A stretch of DNA of 64,000 nt from Strigops habroptila. Lineage: Eukaryota; Chordata; Aves; Psittaciformes; Psittacidae. Location of the stretch: contig NC_044282.2 of assembly GCF_004027225.2 (NCBI RefSeq), positions 48,700,576 to 48,764,575 on the forward strand. Reading direction: 5' to 3'. The stretch's first letter is position 1, and each line of letters opens with the position of its first letter. Positions 13,689-28,198 of the stretch are shown here, piece by piece. The notes under the pieces were generated by a model. That model searched no databases. It was not told where the DNA came from and worked only from the letters and a program-made list of their open reading frames with translations. The position numbers and the translations under genes were made by a program.

Positions 13689-16600
13689 ATGCCTTAAAGC
13701 TTGGATAATTTTCCAGTAGAACTTTATTTCTGACTCCCTTATTTTGGACTACTTAACAATGAGATAATTGCAGCATATGAGGAAGACTTTTTATCTGAAG
13801 TGACTGATATGTGTGCAGTCTTAAGTCAGCTTTTTGCTTGATAATATGTATATGTTTACATATTAATTTACAATTTGCATTACTCCTGGTTGTTATTAAA
13901 AGTTATTATAAAGCAACAATAAATTGAAGACCACTGTCACATGTCAAAACCGCATAATTTTCTTAAGCACTTCAAAGCACTGCACACTAGTGAAGCAGGT
14001 CTTTGGTAATAGGTGTGGGACACTAACTCATATCCTCATAAGATGTAACTAGAAATCTGTTTTGAAGTAAAACCAGGAGGATGGTAGAAAATGAGAAATG
14101 GTGAGAGGAAAGTGCAAACATGGAAATGAAGGTTATTCCTTTTAGGTCCATCATCTACAACAGGTCTTTTAATGTTAGACAGAAAATAACAAAAAACTTT
14201 GCTCCAAAATTCATAGGAAGACATATGAACGTTTTTGTCATTGTGTAACATCCATGTCCTTAGCCATTTAAATTAAATAGCTAGAGGTAGTCTCTAGAGG
14301 GAGAAATCACTGCCTTATGCTCTTGTTTTTTTCCATGATCAGTTCAATCATGTACCTATTCACCAAAGTCATTAGAATTGCAATGGTAATCAGAAAGAGG
14401 AAATGGTATCCATCTATCATCCTGTTTCTAACAAGAAGAGGTAACAGACCATTTTAGTTACAATGCATTAATGCTCATTACTGCCCTAATGAAGATTTGT
14501 GTTGCTTTTCCAAAACTTTGAAGCTAATCTTCAATTTCCTCCTAGCTTTCAAAGAAACACCAGTTTTCACATGACTTCAATCCATTGGAGCAAGCGAAAA
14601 AGTATTAGTCTGACCATTATAAAACATAGTTTAATCAGGGAAAGTAATATGACAAACATGAGGTAACATCTAATTATTTCATTGCTGTGGCTAAATTCTG
14701 TGAGTTTGGCGAATACTGACTGATTCAGTCCCTGTGCCCACTCTTTTTGCCGAGCAGCTTTATCTATACTGCTTAACACATGGCTAGTATTAAACTATTA
14801 CCTATTAAACTATTCTCACATATTCAAGTATGTGTGATTCTGGTATATTATAGTAACCAAATGGCCACTTCACATCTTGCCTAATCTAGATTTCTACAGA
14901 GTTGGGATCAGGACTACTTCAAGTACCTTCACTTTTTCAGTGAAATGATCGGGCTGCAATGGGAAATCCCAGCTGCTCTTGGCTGACGACTTTTCTTGAT
15001 GTGTCACATGCCATTACAAAAACCCCAACCAAACACATCTCACAGTGAATACTGCTTGGGAACTGGCCCTTCCTTAGGCAGTGTTTGCAGTGTTTATCCA
15101 GGCCTGGTGAGATTAAGTTCCAAAGGAGAGGTGTATGCAGGGCATATTGCACGTCCCAGAAAGAAGGCATGCCACAAAACCTGCTTTTCTGGTGCTCCAT
15201 GTCACTGCTGTCTTGGGGCTGGACACAGTTAACAAGCAGACAAGTGACTGCACTTTCACTTACTAATGCATTAGCACATTGTGTTAGCATTGTATTAGCA
15301 CATACAGAGCACATTTTTCTCTGTAAACTGTGGATTCAAGTTTTCACTTTGGTTTTGCAACCAACAGAATTGGGTGTTTGTTCAAACTGAACACCTGCTT
15401 AAATATCCTGCTCTATCAGACAGCCTCAAATGTCTAAGGCTCCCAATACATAATGAGTTACTGTCCTGAGCTTTGTATTAAGTATCTATTGGAACATGTT
15501 CATTCATAGTAATTACCTGACATTTGGACACAAAAAATTCTAAAGAAAGGAAGTACCTTAGTAGACTTAAGAACATTCAAATGCATCCAAAGGAAAGACC
15601 AACGTGAGTGTTGTTAGAAGAGCTTTAATTTTGTTGGCAGAGCTACTGGGAACTAAGAAAGCCCTTTACACTTTGAAACAAGCTTGCCAAACCATTTCCA
15701 TTGCATATCTTGTTCTGCAGAAGTAACAGAATATTCCATTCCTGCATATTTTAACAATACCAAGGGAAAAGGTGCATGTAGAGTCAAGGAAAACAGCCTT
15801 CTGACCAAGCTGTCGCTGCCTGTTCCCATGGTTTATGTGTAACATTGGTGACACATAATTCCTCCTTCCTGTGGAAAGGATATCTTTCACAAAGAGACGT
15901 TCTGCTGCTCTCTGAAAGACTGACTTTTTTTTTACTGGTAGTGGCTTGGCAGATGTTTGTTTTAGTTTTCAGATATGCAACTTACAAAAATTAAAACGGA
16001 CTCTAGGGCTTTGACCATCGTTCTATTTTACATCTGCTTTCGTGAGCACAGCTCCATTGCTTTAATTCATGTTGGTAGGAATAAGAGGAGAATTAGGCTC
16101 TGAGTTTCCATTTTTTACTACGCAGGAAAACTAACATTATTATAAAGAGAAGCAGTTTAAGGATACTGTGGAGTATGTCTATATGGAGATATAGATCACT
16201 GACTTGGATTACATATGGCAGTCAATTCTGTGCCCAGTAGTAGGTATTTGAAGAATAAAGAACTTAATTGTGAACAGCTGTTTCCACATACTTAATAAAG
16301 TGTGCATGGCCAGTTCAAGCTCTATAAAGTGTTAAACATAGTTTTATGAAACACATACTGGGGCTGTGCACATTTTTCAAAGAGTGCATCAGCCATTCTG
16401 ACTATTAAGTCATGTATATCTTTTGATTTCAGAGACAGACCTCTGAAAATGTTTTTCTTGTTCTTCATAGTGTAACCGAGGCTTGGATGACTCCCTAATA
16501 TTTGTAAAAAACATGACAATTCTTACATAAAAGGAACCCTAAGTTATAATTATTGTTGTCTATTCACCTCAACTATTCTGTTTTGTGATGTTAAAAGGAA

Positions 16601-19307
16601 GAAAAGATAGTGTCTTTCAGGTTGGTTTTATTCCAGGTTGGCTTATGTCTTCAGAGCTATCAATCAAGAATATAAGCATCCCCGCAGAACTGGTAGGGAC
16701 CAGAAATTAATAATATTCAGTTAATCTGCAAAGTAGGAGTGGGAACTTAGAGCCCTGGGCTCTAGCAATGACCTGCAGCTGTTACTCATCCTGCTGTCAA
16801 TCCTATGCTTTTCTTTTCATGAATGATGATTAATGAATATTAAGGTGTATGGCCAGCCATGGAGGTTTGAAATGTCCTTTGCGGCCTGAGCAACTAGCAT
16901 GTTTTCACTCCTGTTTTGAATGCAGGAGTCACAGGGTTGAACAAAGGTCCATTTCCACCAGTGTACCTGCACAGGAGTTGCATCTTTGGCTCCAGTGGTT
17001 GTCAGCTCTGGTCCTGCAGAGTGGCCACTTAGGCTTCACGGTTTCCACTTGAGCCCCTCTGATGTAGTTGGTCAAAACTGCAAGCCGATACACATTTTTA
17101 ATCACTTCTTTTTTCCAAGGAGCAGGAATTATTCTACAACTTCCTTTGAAGGCCAAGGACTGTTGGGTCTGAATTTAAGTTTATTCAGAGAAGTGGAGGA
17201 ACATTGCAATGGGTTAAGCAATCACACTAAGACAGCTGGGTGAGAAGAGGCAGCTTTAAGGAACAGGTTATACTGCAAGTTTTAAAGGCATTTTGAGAAC
17301 TGCTGTGATTTGGAGCAGGTTTGACTAAATTAGACTAAAACAAACCTCAGCAACAGGTTTAATACCAGGAATTTGCACCTGTTGAAATAAACCCCGTGTA
17401 AAGAGGACCCTCCTTAAAGTTTCCACATCACTACTTGAAATGAATAAACATTAGTTTCAAAAGTACATATTTCTGCATTTTACATGAATGCACAGTATTC
17501 TGCCAGTTAGCACCAAGTTTGTACAAGTAAAACTAAATCCAAAAAAAAACCAACAAAGCAACATGGCCAAATGAAGATCAAAAGGGTTTTAAACAGTCTA
17601 TAAATCTCTTCCCTCCACTGCCCAGTTTCCATGCTCCTGTTTCTTCAGTTGGCCTTTAAGCCGGGAAGGAGAACAAACTTGCACATCCAGTATAAATAGA
17701 TGAATAAACAAAGTGAGAAAATTCTTTTTTTATTATTATTTGATTCCACATTCATTTTGTTCCATGTCTATGCAAATGATGCTAAATGATTATGAATATT
17801 ACTGAGTGAACCGTCAAGGAAAGTGAACAACACTTTATGACAATTACCTGTTGACATTTTTTAAAGTGGTCATATGCATGGCAATTTGTGCTCAATTATC
17901 TTTTACTTTAGACTTTTTGATGTAATTTACTATATTTATTTTTGATAATGGGGAAAAAAGATCTTCCAGTTTCCTCCTCTTAATCTCTTTATGAAAGTTA
18001 TCAAGAAGCTTGGGCTCTTCAGACCTGCCTCCTGGTGTGACCAGGGCACACAGGGGTCGCACATCTCCAAAGTGGACCTGGCACTAGAGGGCGATGGAGA
18101 CATGCACTTTTGCCAGTGTCTCAACAATTCATTAGAAAGCAAAAGCAGAGGAGTAAGACATTAATTAGCAAGTTCTTGAAAGAAGAGTGTGCTGTTGCTC
18201 TGCCATCCCTATTACCTTCTCTTCTCATACCTTCTCTCTTGTCATGGGTCAAGCTGCTCTCACAAAAAATTTCTTGAGGTGATATAGGAAGAAAGAGAGT
18301 TGTCACTGAGAGTTACCAGCTTCAGTCCAGGCAGTTTTTATTGTAGTCCCATGGCTCTTCAAACCTAAAACTTCGCAGACGTGGAAATATGTCCTGGATT
18401 TGTTATTTGAGCATCTTTTTCTCTTTACAGGAGACTCAGGATTATTCCAGGGAACAGGCAGTCTGTCCATTGATATGTCCTCTCATCTGCAATATTATTT
18501 TTTGAGTATCAAATATGCCATATATGTCCCACATTGTCTTTATGTTCGTAACTTTGTAAACCCACTTTGAAGAATGTGTGAGGGAAAAAGAATAACAAGA
18601 GGGGTGTGGAGTCTGCTCCAACCCACTGTAATTTTTTAGAAGAGCATGCTGAAAATTGCATCAGTGGACAATACTGGGTCCTGGAAATGGATGATTCATC
18701 TTGTATTTGCTTTTCATGGCTGCATAACATACAGTGTCACTTCACTCACTCGTGTTGCATCTTCTCCTGTGAGCTGGATGGGCACGTTCTCAGTAACCAT
18801 GAAGATAAAACTCACCAGGCAAATGGCACAATGCTCCTGAGCTCAATGAAGCTGTAATGTGGATGGTTCTCGAAAGCATCAATTTTTAAGTTATTAAGGT
18901 GACAAATATTTCCTCCTCCTCTGGAAAAAGCAATCTCTTGCCTCATCACTGCGAGATGTGATTCGAACTGTGTTTCCCTGGAAATGACATGATGACAGGA
19001 GGATACATGATGGAGAATGAGAAAGTATTATACAGACTCACATTCAAATTCATTATCAGGCAGTGAGACTGATGACTCAGAGACACAAAAAAATGAAACG
19101 ACCAAAGATCATGTCTCAGTCAGTGCTCATAACAAAGTTGAATTCTCACTTGAACAGCTATAGGAATTACACTGCATGCTTAGAATCAATTTGCATATGC
19201 TGTTTCTACTCAGTCACACAACAAATAATGTATTAGGAGTGCATTTTAATGCACTATATTATCATACAGCTTGAAATGCTGTCTTCTGTTAATGTGTTTT
19301 TCAAAAA

Positions 19308-19331
19308 GTGTGTGCATGCATGTGTGTATGT
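19308..19331. repeat. alternating purine-pyrimidine tract
   Basis: Twenty-four bases alternate strictly between purine and pyrimidine. GT repeats flank a TGCATGCA core. Such sequences can adopt Z-DNA under supercoiling. Confidence 0.6.
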
Positions 19332-20934
19332 TTTCACTTGCTCATTCCCTCACTGTTCCTGTTAGCATAAGGAGGTCTTCTACCTGAGGTCAGCTTTGGG
19401 CTCTAGGAGTTTGTTAGAAGTAACAGATAGATACGTATATTTTAAACTGAAGGTTTAAATTCCTTCTTTAGCACTGAAGAATTATCTAATATGCAAGCAG
19501 ATTTCAGAATCTGGGCCAGAATCCCTGCCAAGGCAGGCTCACGTGGTCTCCATCTGGCCTCATCATCCAAAGAGATCAGGACTTTCATTAACTGCACAAC
19601 TGTGATCTCAGAGCCAATCAGCCTGAGTGGACATGCTTTGACAATGTAGTGCTTTTGCTGTGGTGATTCACTAGTTCTGCAGCTACCAAAGAATCCCAGA
19701 ATGTGCTGCATCATTAGCTGATTTTTTGGATCACTGATAGTAAATACAAAAACTGACAAAAATATCTGCACCATGTTTCCAGTGATCAGAAAAGTAAAAA
19801 ACAACCCCGTCATAACCCAACAACAGGTATCAATTGATCATACTCAGCAAAACTAAAATACATTTTGAGTTTCAGCCTTTCTGTTGCCATACTATTTGGA
19901 ATAAAACCTGGGTGTCATGGAGGGGGAGATGACCAACACCTTTACCTTCCTTGTTATTCAGCTATTTTTAATGGCCATTTTTTTATTTTTTCCTGCGGAG
20001 TGCTTGGAACAAATATTGGCTGATGTGCCTGATGAGAGGCTGTGAGAGTTGCATGGGCCTTTTGAACTCTGAGGAGCTGCATAAGTGATGGAGGTCTCCC
20101 TCATTGTCTTTGTGTGCAAGTTTTACTGATTCTATCCCTTCAGTGATGGTCTCACCAGGACTGTGCTGCTATCTTATTCCCTTTCCTCCACTTCCTGGGG
20201 ACAGTGGATGAATTTACACAGACACTCACACATCATATCTTACACAGTATCATCTTCTTATTGCTGTGTATCAAGCTTTTCAGGTGGCTCAGAGGCAAAT
20301 TAAACTAAAATCCAGATATGTAAACTGAACAATATCAGGACCTGTTTTCTAGCCTGAAGGCCAACAAGTTTGTTCTGGCCACATCCATGCTATTTAAATG
20401 TCTTAATGGAAGAAAGAAGATGTGCCCTATGCAGCTATTCTTTGAGAATTATGCCTGGCCCTATGCTAATTCTACGTGGCTGACCTGAGCCAAAAATCAT
20501 ACCAGGGAACATGTTTGTGGGCAGCAAAATGTCCTCTGATGTTCTTTAAATAGACTAATGATCTATTTTTGATTCATTCACTACTACATTTCATTTGGTT
20601 TTCATTAACACCATTAGATTGTTCAGGGGAAAATAATGGCCACTAGTGGTCTGCTGATTTTGCTCTCCACACATGCCTAAGCAGCCTGCAGGCTTCACGT
20701 AGATGTGTGTTTCAGTCCCCTTTTTCTTGGTCACACTGGCAGTTAATTTGACCAGTTTGCTGCTGAAATATATGTTCTTCATCACTGACTGTTAAGTAGC
20801 ATTGGACTGCATATGAATGCTAAAATTTATTCCATTATCCATGAGTTAGTAATGATCAAAAGTGATGTACTAAAAAAAGTGATGGTTTCCACTAATATTG
20901 TGTTATACTAGTGTTTACAAGGCACAAACTTGAG

Positions 20935-22425
20935 ATAGAATCATAGAATCATAGAACCATAGAATAGTTCGGGGTTAGAAAGGACCTTAAGATCATCTAG
21001 TTCCAACCCCCCTGCCATGGGCAGGAACACCTTGCACTAAACCATGTCACCCAAGACTCCATCTAACCTGGCCTTGAACACTGCCAGGGATGGAGCATTT
21101 GCAACCTCCTTGGGCAACCCATTCCAGTGCCTCACCACCCTCACTGTAAAGAACTTCTCCCTTATACCTAACCTAAACTTCCCCTGTTTAAGTTTGAACC
21201 CATTACCCCTTGTCCTACCACTACAGTCCCTAAGGAAGAGTCCCTCCCCAGCATCCTTATAGGCCTCCTTCAGATACCGGAAGGCTGCTATGAGGTCTCC
21301 AGGCAGCCTTCTCTTCTCCAGGCTGAACAGCCCCAACTCTCTCAGCCTGTCTTCATACGGGAGGTGCTCCAGCCCTCTTATCATCCTTGTGGCCTTCCTC
21401 TGGACTTGCTTCAACAGTTCCATGTCCTTTTTATGTTGAGGACACCAGAACTGTACACAATACTCCAAGTGAGGTCTCATGAGAGCAGAGTAGAGGGGCA
21501 GGATCACCTCCTTTGACCTGCTGGTCACGCTTCTTTTGATGCAGCCCAGGATATGATTGGCTTTCTGGGCTGTGAGAGCACACTGAAGCCGGCTCATGTT
21601 AAGCTTCTCATCAACCAACACGCCCAAGTCCTTCTCTGCAGGGCTGCTCTGAATCTCTTCTCCACCCAGCCTGTAGCTGTGCCTGGGATTGCCCTGACCC
21701 AGGTGCAGGACCTTGTACTTGGCTTGGTTGAACTTCATAAGGTTGGTATCAGTCTACCTCACAAGCATGTCGAGGTCCCTCTGGATGGCATCCCTTCCCG
21801 CCAGCATATCAACCAAACCACACAGCTTGGTGTCATCAGCAAACTTGCTGAGGGCGCACTCAAGCCCACTGTCCATGTTGCCGACAAAGATGTTGAACAG
21901 GACCGGTCCCAACACCGATCCCTGAGGGACACCACTCGTTACTGTTTTCCAACTAGACATTGAGCCATTTACCACAGCTGTTTGCCTGTGGCCATAGAGC
22001 CAGTTCTTTATCCACTGAGTGGTCCATCTATCAAATTGATGTCTCTCCAATTTAGAGACAAGGATGTCATGTGGGACAGTGTTGAACGCTTTGCACAAGT
22101 CCAGGTAGATGACATCAACTGCTCTGCCCCTGTCCATCAGTTCCGTGGCTCCATCATAGAAGGCCACCAAATTGCTCAGGCAGGACTTCCCCTTAGTGAA
22201 ACCATGTTGGCTGTCACCAACCACCTCGTTGTTTTTCATGTGCCTTAGCATGCTTTCCAGGAGAAGCTGCTCCAAGATTTTGCCAGACACAGAGGTGAGA
22301 CTGGCTGGTCTGTAGTTTCCCGGGTCTTCCATTTTCCCCTTCTTGAAAATGGGGGTTACATTACCCTTCTTCCAGTCATCAGGAACTTCACTTGAATGCC
22401 ATGATTTTTCAAATATGATGGACAG
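20935..22425 (-). mobile_element. CR1 LINE, longest copy in the window
   Basis: On the minus strand it ends with at least three units of the CR1 3' repeat (20935-20966), preceded by the conserved block that reads GATGATCTTAAGGTCC. Similarity to CR1 runs to about 22425, where the element is cut off at its 5' end inside the reverse-transcriptase part of ORF2. No target-site duplication is evident, which is normal for CR1. The copy keeps the palm with its catalytic motif, the thumb and the C-terminal region, so it is the least decayed here. It still lacks the 5' UTR, ORF1 and the endonuclease domain and cannot move by itself. Confidence 0.96.
21037..22332 (-). pseudogene. CR1 ORF2 reverse transcriptase fragment, one in-frame stop
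   Basis: Two open stretches lie in the same minus frame: 192 codons (22332 down to 21757) and 233 codons (21738 down to 21040). One TAG at 21754-21756 and five codons separate them. Motifs in order are NYRPASLTS near the N-terminus, [14 protein letters not shown] (motif A, whose first Asp is the catalytic one), [11 protein letters not shown] (motif B) and FADDTKL (motif C, catalytic Asp pair intact). After these come [25 protein letters not shown] and [13 protein letters not shown], and the protein ends LGDMV at the natural stop 21037-21039. The only decay visible by eye is the TAG, with no obvious frameshift. The endonuclease half of ORF2 is missing because of truncation. The second Asp of KAFD reads Asn, which may be a subfamily variant. 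Confidence 0.93.
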
Positions 22426-25400
22426 TTATCTCTTATTGGCTTTGATTGAATGCTTTTGAAGACTTTAACTGTCTATAGATGTTTGAGAAACACTTAGAAA
22501 TAAAGCTAAGAGAGCCATATCAAAGAAGAAAAAACCTCAGTTTTTCTGAAGATTACAATAGACACTGGTCTCTTTGAATAGCTAGCAGGCACTTTAAAAA
22601 AGCACCTGACTCTGGTCATTGAAATAGTAATATTTTATTGTACCTTCTACAGTCTGTAAACCAAGAACAGGGTTGCAAAGCAAATACCACGAGGTTTTGC
22701 TGAGAACATGGATGTCACAGTTTAAATCCTCAAATATTCTTTTACATATTATTTAAATAATTCTTATTAGCCTGGGTACTCCCAAGACATACAGGGCATA
22801 CTAGTTATCCTAGACACACTAGAATTATAGCCTCAATTGTAAATCTGCCTGCAGTTAAGGTCTCACCCTGGAAAACAGCTTAGAGTCCTGGACTTATGTT
22901 ACTTAAGGACATCACTTCTTAAAAATGGTAATTCATCATTAAGTGACTTGAACAGAGCATAGTCTACTTATTGTGTATGTCAACCAGTTCCCTAACGTAG
23001 TGTTGTCTCATTGCTTATATTCTCTCCATAGGAAAAGTGTTCTTTCCATAAGAACGGTGTTAGGTTATCTCTGTATTGCATAGTGCTTGATTCTGGAACA
23101 ATAACAAATTACCCTAAAACATTATTCCAGAGGTAAACAACTGCAGAATTCAGTTACATCATCTGCTACTTGGCTGTACTGAATTCCATTATATATAATA
23201 GCAGAATAACCTGAAGAAGGAGGGCACAGATGCATAACACGTTGAAATATCAGATGACATAAACTGACTGTAGAGACCATGTTCTCCTCATTTGCTCTTG
23301 TGTACTGGTTGCTATTTATATGGAATTTTCATATCATAGTGGCATATACTGCCCCTGAATTTTAGGGAATAAATAAATATGTAATTTCCAAACATGGCTG
23401 TGGGATTTGCTTGAGAAAGTCAAGAACGATGAATATTAAATCTCACTGGAAAATCCATTTTAATTCATTGAAGAAAAATTTACATGAGAAATAGCCTGTT
23501 GATTGCATATATAATATTTTCTTTCCCACAGACTGAAGCATATGGGGTTTAACAGCTACACTAGGAACAACACATCCATACTGCACATATGGCACAATGA
23601 TGTGAGCAACACAGAGCTAGAAAACCATCGATGAAGATGAAGAGTGGTTTCATTTAAACATGAACACACAGGGACATGAACAGCAGGGATGAAATATAAG
23701 ATGTTTGGATAGAAACTTCTGTGGGAAGACAACGTCTTTTCTGTCCCTCACTGCATTAAATGCAAGATGAGGAGCAAGACCACTGCTGGGCTTTGCTTTG
23801 ATACTGACTGGGACAGCCCCTACTCCTGTGTGACTGGAGAAAAAGCACAAAAAACAACAGAAAGCAAGACCTATTCTGAATATTGCTGCAATTACTGCTT
23901 TAACAAGATGCTGAACTCAGGCCTACAGTTCTGGCAACAGTTCTATGGGCAATTTGTTCCCCCACAGTAATATCTGCAAGCAAGAGGGCTTGATGGCCTT
24001 TAATTCATGGGGTACCATCTTAGGGTGAGTTAATGTTTCTGAATGGGAAATAAGGATGAAAATTCCTCGAACTTTAGAAATGGGTCAGGAAAAAAGTAAA
24101 ATCGACCTTTCCGCAGAAACAGGAGATTACAGAAAGAGAGCACATAATCTCAGACCTGCTGCTAATCTGTTGTACAAGTTTAAGGAAGTCATGTAGTGTG
24201 GAATTTCATCTACCTCTGCTCTCTTGTCCTGTGCAACAAAAGGGCCATCAAATGAAGCCATACAAAGACAGGTTCAGAAAGAACAAACAAAAAGAGGTAG
24301 CTCATTATGCAGCAGGTATTTGAGAAAGTTCTGAATGTTTAAAATATGCAGAGGTGTGAGAGAAGACTGACCAAACTAATGGAAAGAAATGTCTTCAAAG
24401 CGCATATAAATGCTCATGCTGCAGATGTTTATTGAAAGTGAAAAATGAGACTGGTTTTGCGCTTGCACAAGCAACAGAAGTGTGTTAGTGTGTCTGGACA
24501 GTGGGAGAGGGGAAGAAATGGAGCAAAGAGGACTGCTGTGCCCCCTAGGAGGACCTGGAAACCAGAGACATGTGGTGGGGGAGCGCAGTGGTCCTCACTG
24601 GGACCTCTGCAGTTCATGGAAATGGTTGGTTGCAAAGAGGACAAAAACATGGACTCAGGAGTGGGCCAGTGCGTGCAATCATCCTTCACATCTTCCACAC
24701 ACTTCTCCTTGAATGTGTGTGGTTTTGACCAGCACTTCTTCAGGAATTCGGCTAAATTTATCATTGGGCCATATAAAGTAGAAATAAATGACATGTCTGC
24801 TGTCGAGTTCACATAAGGGTAAGTATTCTAAATGCTACAGATGCCTGATTTTGAGTGGCACTCTGATTACACCTCTCTTTCTTAAGCTATATTTCTATAA
24901 ACTTAATCTCACGCTTACTGTCTTTAAGAAGTGTATACACCAAGACAGCTGGACACTGTATTTTTAAGCCAATATATTTGAGTACAAGAAGCCAAATTTC
25001 GGGACCAAACAGTAGATTTTTTTGAAGATCCAGGTTCATCTGAACTGAATCTATTAATGAATTTAAACTAAGTAAAACTAGTAGATGCTCTGTCTCCTTT
25101 TTTTTTTTTAAACCAAAAAAAAGAGAAATACTAGAAATATCTGGCTGTTTTAACACTTAAACCCCCCCAACAAACAAAGGAAGAAACCTAACTTGGCCAA
25201 AACCCTTTTGACTCTTCCTTTAAAAAATGATATAAAGGACCACGTCTTTTCCTCAAAAAACTCATTCTGCCAATATCTCCTTTGCACCCATGCAACTGAT
25301 GGAATGTAATGTGCTGAATATCCTTAAATAGTGTTAACTTAAATATCCACGTGACATGAAAGGTACCTGAAATTTTATTTCTTTCCCCCCACCAAGCATG

Positions 25401-28198
25401 AATGTGCGAAGGAAAAAAATGTGATTTATTTAACCTGGCCTAGAAAATTTCTTGGAAGACTGATAACTTTTAACAGAAGCCTTAAGATCTCTCAAATTTC
25501 ACCTCACATAGCTATGGATTGTCAGTATAAAGGTAGTTAAGGTCAACGCTTAATGATCATATTGATTCATCATCAAACCTTTGTTTACATGCCCTTAAAA
25601 GAAGGAGGTTATATCTGCTGGTTTTGGCAAGTTGTGCCACTTTAACACAGGTTTTACTTTCTTCCAAGAAATTTACCCCACCCCCCAATTAGCTATTAAT
25701 TGGAAATCGGTGGACTAGTATAAGTCTGTGGAAGATGAGATGAAAATCTCTGGAGACACCTTTCATCCCATTTCACTCCTTTTATGGGGCCTCAGCTTCT
25801 TTTACAAATGTTTGCTATTTAATAACCACTGTCACTTTAGCCTGGACATTCAAAAGACATATACATTTCTTGACACAGCTTATCTGCCATGGAGCAGGAG
25901 TGCTACAATAAAATATGACAATAAATTAATAATCAATAATAGCTGACGAGGTTCTTCCTTGCTGTTCCCTGTGAGACAGACTGAGCAGTTGGGCCATAAG
26001 AAGGTTGGTGTCTGACATCAGAGGACTGCAAGGGAGAGCTGGAGTTTTAGGGTTTTCTCCTGAACTGTTACTGTATAGACACTTTTCATAGCTCAGACTG
26101 TTATTTCACAGCCTTAACTTTTCTGTAGTTAGATTCAAATGAGAAGACCTGGAAAGGTGAGAACTTTCTTTTTTACAATAGGCTGTTAACTTTGGAACCT
26201 GATTACAACTACTTGAACACCAAAGCTGCTATTACATTAATTACTATGACTTTTAGCCAATGTGAAGACAATTAATAATGTTTTTATCTGTGATGGGGTA
26301 TTTTTCCTAAGGAGGAAATAAAAAGACATCTCAGCTCATTATCTTTTAATCTCCCTTAGATGTGGAATAGGTTAGAGATTTCAGGTTACCATCCCGTTCG
26401 TAACTACCTTCCATTTTGCATCTGAATATAGAAAATGTCCACTCCTGATTATGGTCTCAGGATTGAATGATGCTACTGAAGTGATGTGTACACAAGAAAG
26501 AGCAGCTTGAATTACTTTTTGCCTACCCCTTGCTATCACTGGGCTGACTCAGGCTCAGCCTGGGAGGTTGAGAGAGTGTAATACACCAGAAACAGAATGG
26601 ATGCCCAACACTTCTTTGGATATGTGAGTTAGAATCAATCTGTCTTTATCACTGAACCATATAGCACTATTAAGTAATGTGACAAATATCTGCCACATAC
26701 ACTTAATTTCCACTCTGTTTGATTTGTTTTGCGCATATCAGTACCTAAACTTCACTAACTAAACAGCCTTAGAAGATTTCCTATTCTACTTTCTTTTCTC
26801 TAAGTGTTATAGACATACTAGATACTGCATGCTTACCTGCCAGGGCTATCACTGTGAGATCTCTGAATGATAAATGCTGTTGTTTTCCCCCAGATATAGG
26901 GGCAGCACGTTGAGTCTTAAAGGGGTGGGACAAAGAGTTATGAAGTGTTGACTAGCTAGCAGAGATCTTCAGCACTGTCTCTGCCTCCTTTAAGCTCCCA
27001 TCGCTGCCTTATGCCAAAGAAGTGACATAAAACTTTTCCTTATTTTTTATGTTGTGTTTCAGAAGGTCTGAGTGATTTCCATGGCTGAATTCAAGCATAT
27101 CACAGGAAGAACTGGATCACAGAATGGCTCTGTGGAAATGTTTTTCTGCAAGATGTGAAATATCCTATTTCTTGCCTTACAAAGAGGGTTTAACAACATT
27201 CTTCTTTAATGAAAACTTGTCTGAATGACAAAGCGGGCACAGAACAGTGTCATCTGGATAGTTCCTTCTGGGTGCTGAGACTCCAGCAAAATCAGAGCCT
27301 CCTGTGTAACACAGTTTGCACATGGGCAGCAACACTTCCCATCTACTGGCCTGACCAAAAGGACTGCTGCTGCTAGGAGAGGTGTCTTAAGACAGACAGC
27401 TTCTGTTGTTGCTGCTAATAAATGGGGGCTGCAAACCTGTCAAAAGTGAGGCTTATGGCTACAAGTGGGATTAAAGCTGAAACAAGCTTGGAGGGGTGTT
27501 TGGTGTCAAAGAAGTTTATGGTGGGTGGAAGAAAATACAGAACATTTTCTTTTAAAAAAAGAACTGTTGTTTGCATTCACGCCTCCTATATTAAACCCAG
27601 AAATTCTTTGGTCTAGTGAGATTTTTTTTGAAAAGTCAAAAGCAGAGTACAGAATATGTCAGAAGTGAGTTTGACCTTGAAGGTTTAAGGAATGATAACA
27701 CCATGGCTCCTTAAATGTAAGCAGCACTGTTTTTGCCTGCCTTGAATTACATATTCAATTAAAATATTAGTCTGCATGATACAGTTTGTTCAAGTAATTT
27801 GCTCTGAGTTAAGAAAATCTTCAGCTTTATTATAATAATTAATTCAAAGAAAAGACTTATTATTTTGTTGAACACGTTCTTCTGTGCTGGGAATACTTAA
27901 TAAGACATTGATTAATATCAGTACTATTCAGAACACATTGATGTTATCAGATCGCAGTACTTTCCTTTCTGCTGGAAACATTACATGCTTGTAGAGAGGT
28001 GGAAGGAATTGCAGACACCCTGTGGTGTTCCTCAGCTGTAGCAAATCAAGGTGTGGACCTTGTTGCTTTATCCAAATCGGTGTCCAGTGAAATACTGAAT
28101 TCCAAACAGAATACTGCAGATTGCCCACATGCAGAGAGCTGGATGCTTTAAACACCTCTAGAGAGAGTGACAACCTCTGTGCTTGTTCAGACACCTAC

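Larger units (their letters stand above)
13065..20934. other. single-copy DNA, mostly featureless
   Basis: The largest repeat-poor stretch of the window. An AT-rich low-complexity section lies at about 13,490-13,620. The longest frames (125 codons minus at 14937-15314 and 123 codons minus at 19442-19813) resemble no family I know, and the first overlaps antisense frames of similar length. Tiny duplications and one alternating purine/pyrimidine tract are listed separately. Confidence 0.55.

Noticed and set aside
18958..18972. TGATTCGAAC resembling a minus-strand tRNA T-arm
   Set aside because: No cloverleaf, acceptor stem or A box can be built around it.
21553..22248. Plus-strand frames of 136, 88 and 70 codons
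   Set aside because: Antisense shadows of the CR1 reverse transcriptase coding strand.
24150..24220. MIR-like core (GTTTAAGGAAGTCATGTAGT)
   Set aside because: Only a loose match to the SINE core, without tRNA-like head or tail. It cannot be told from chance by eye.
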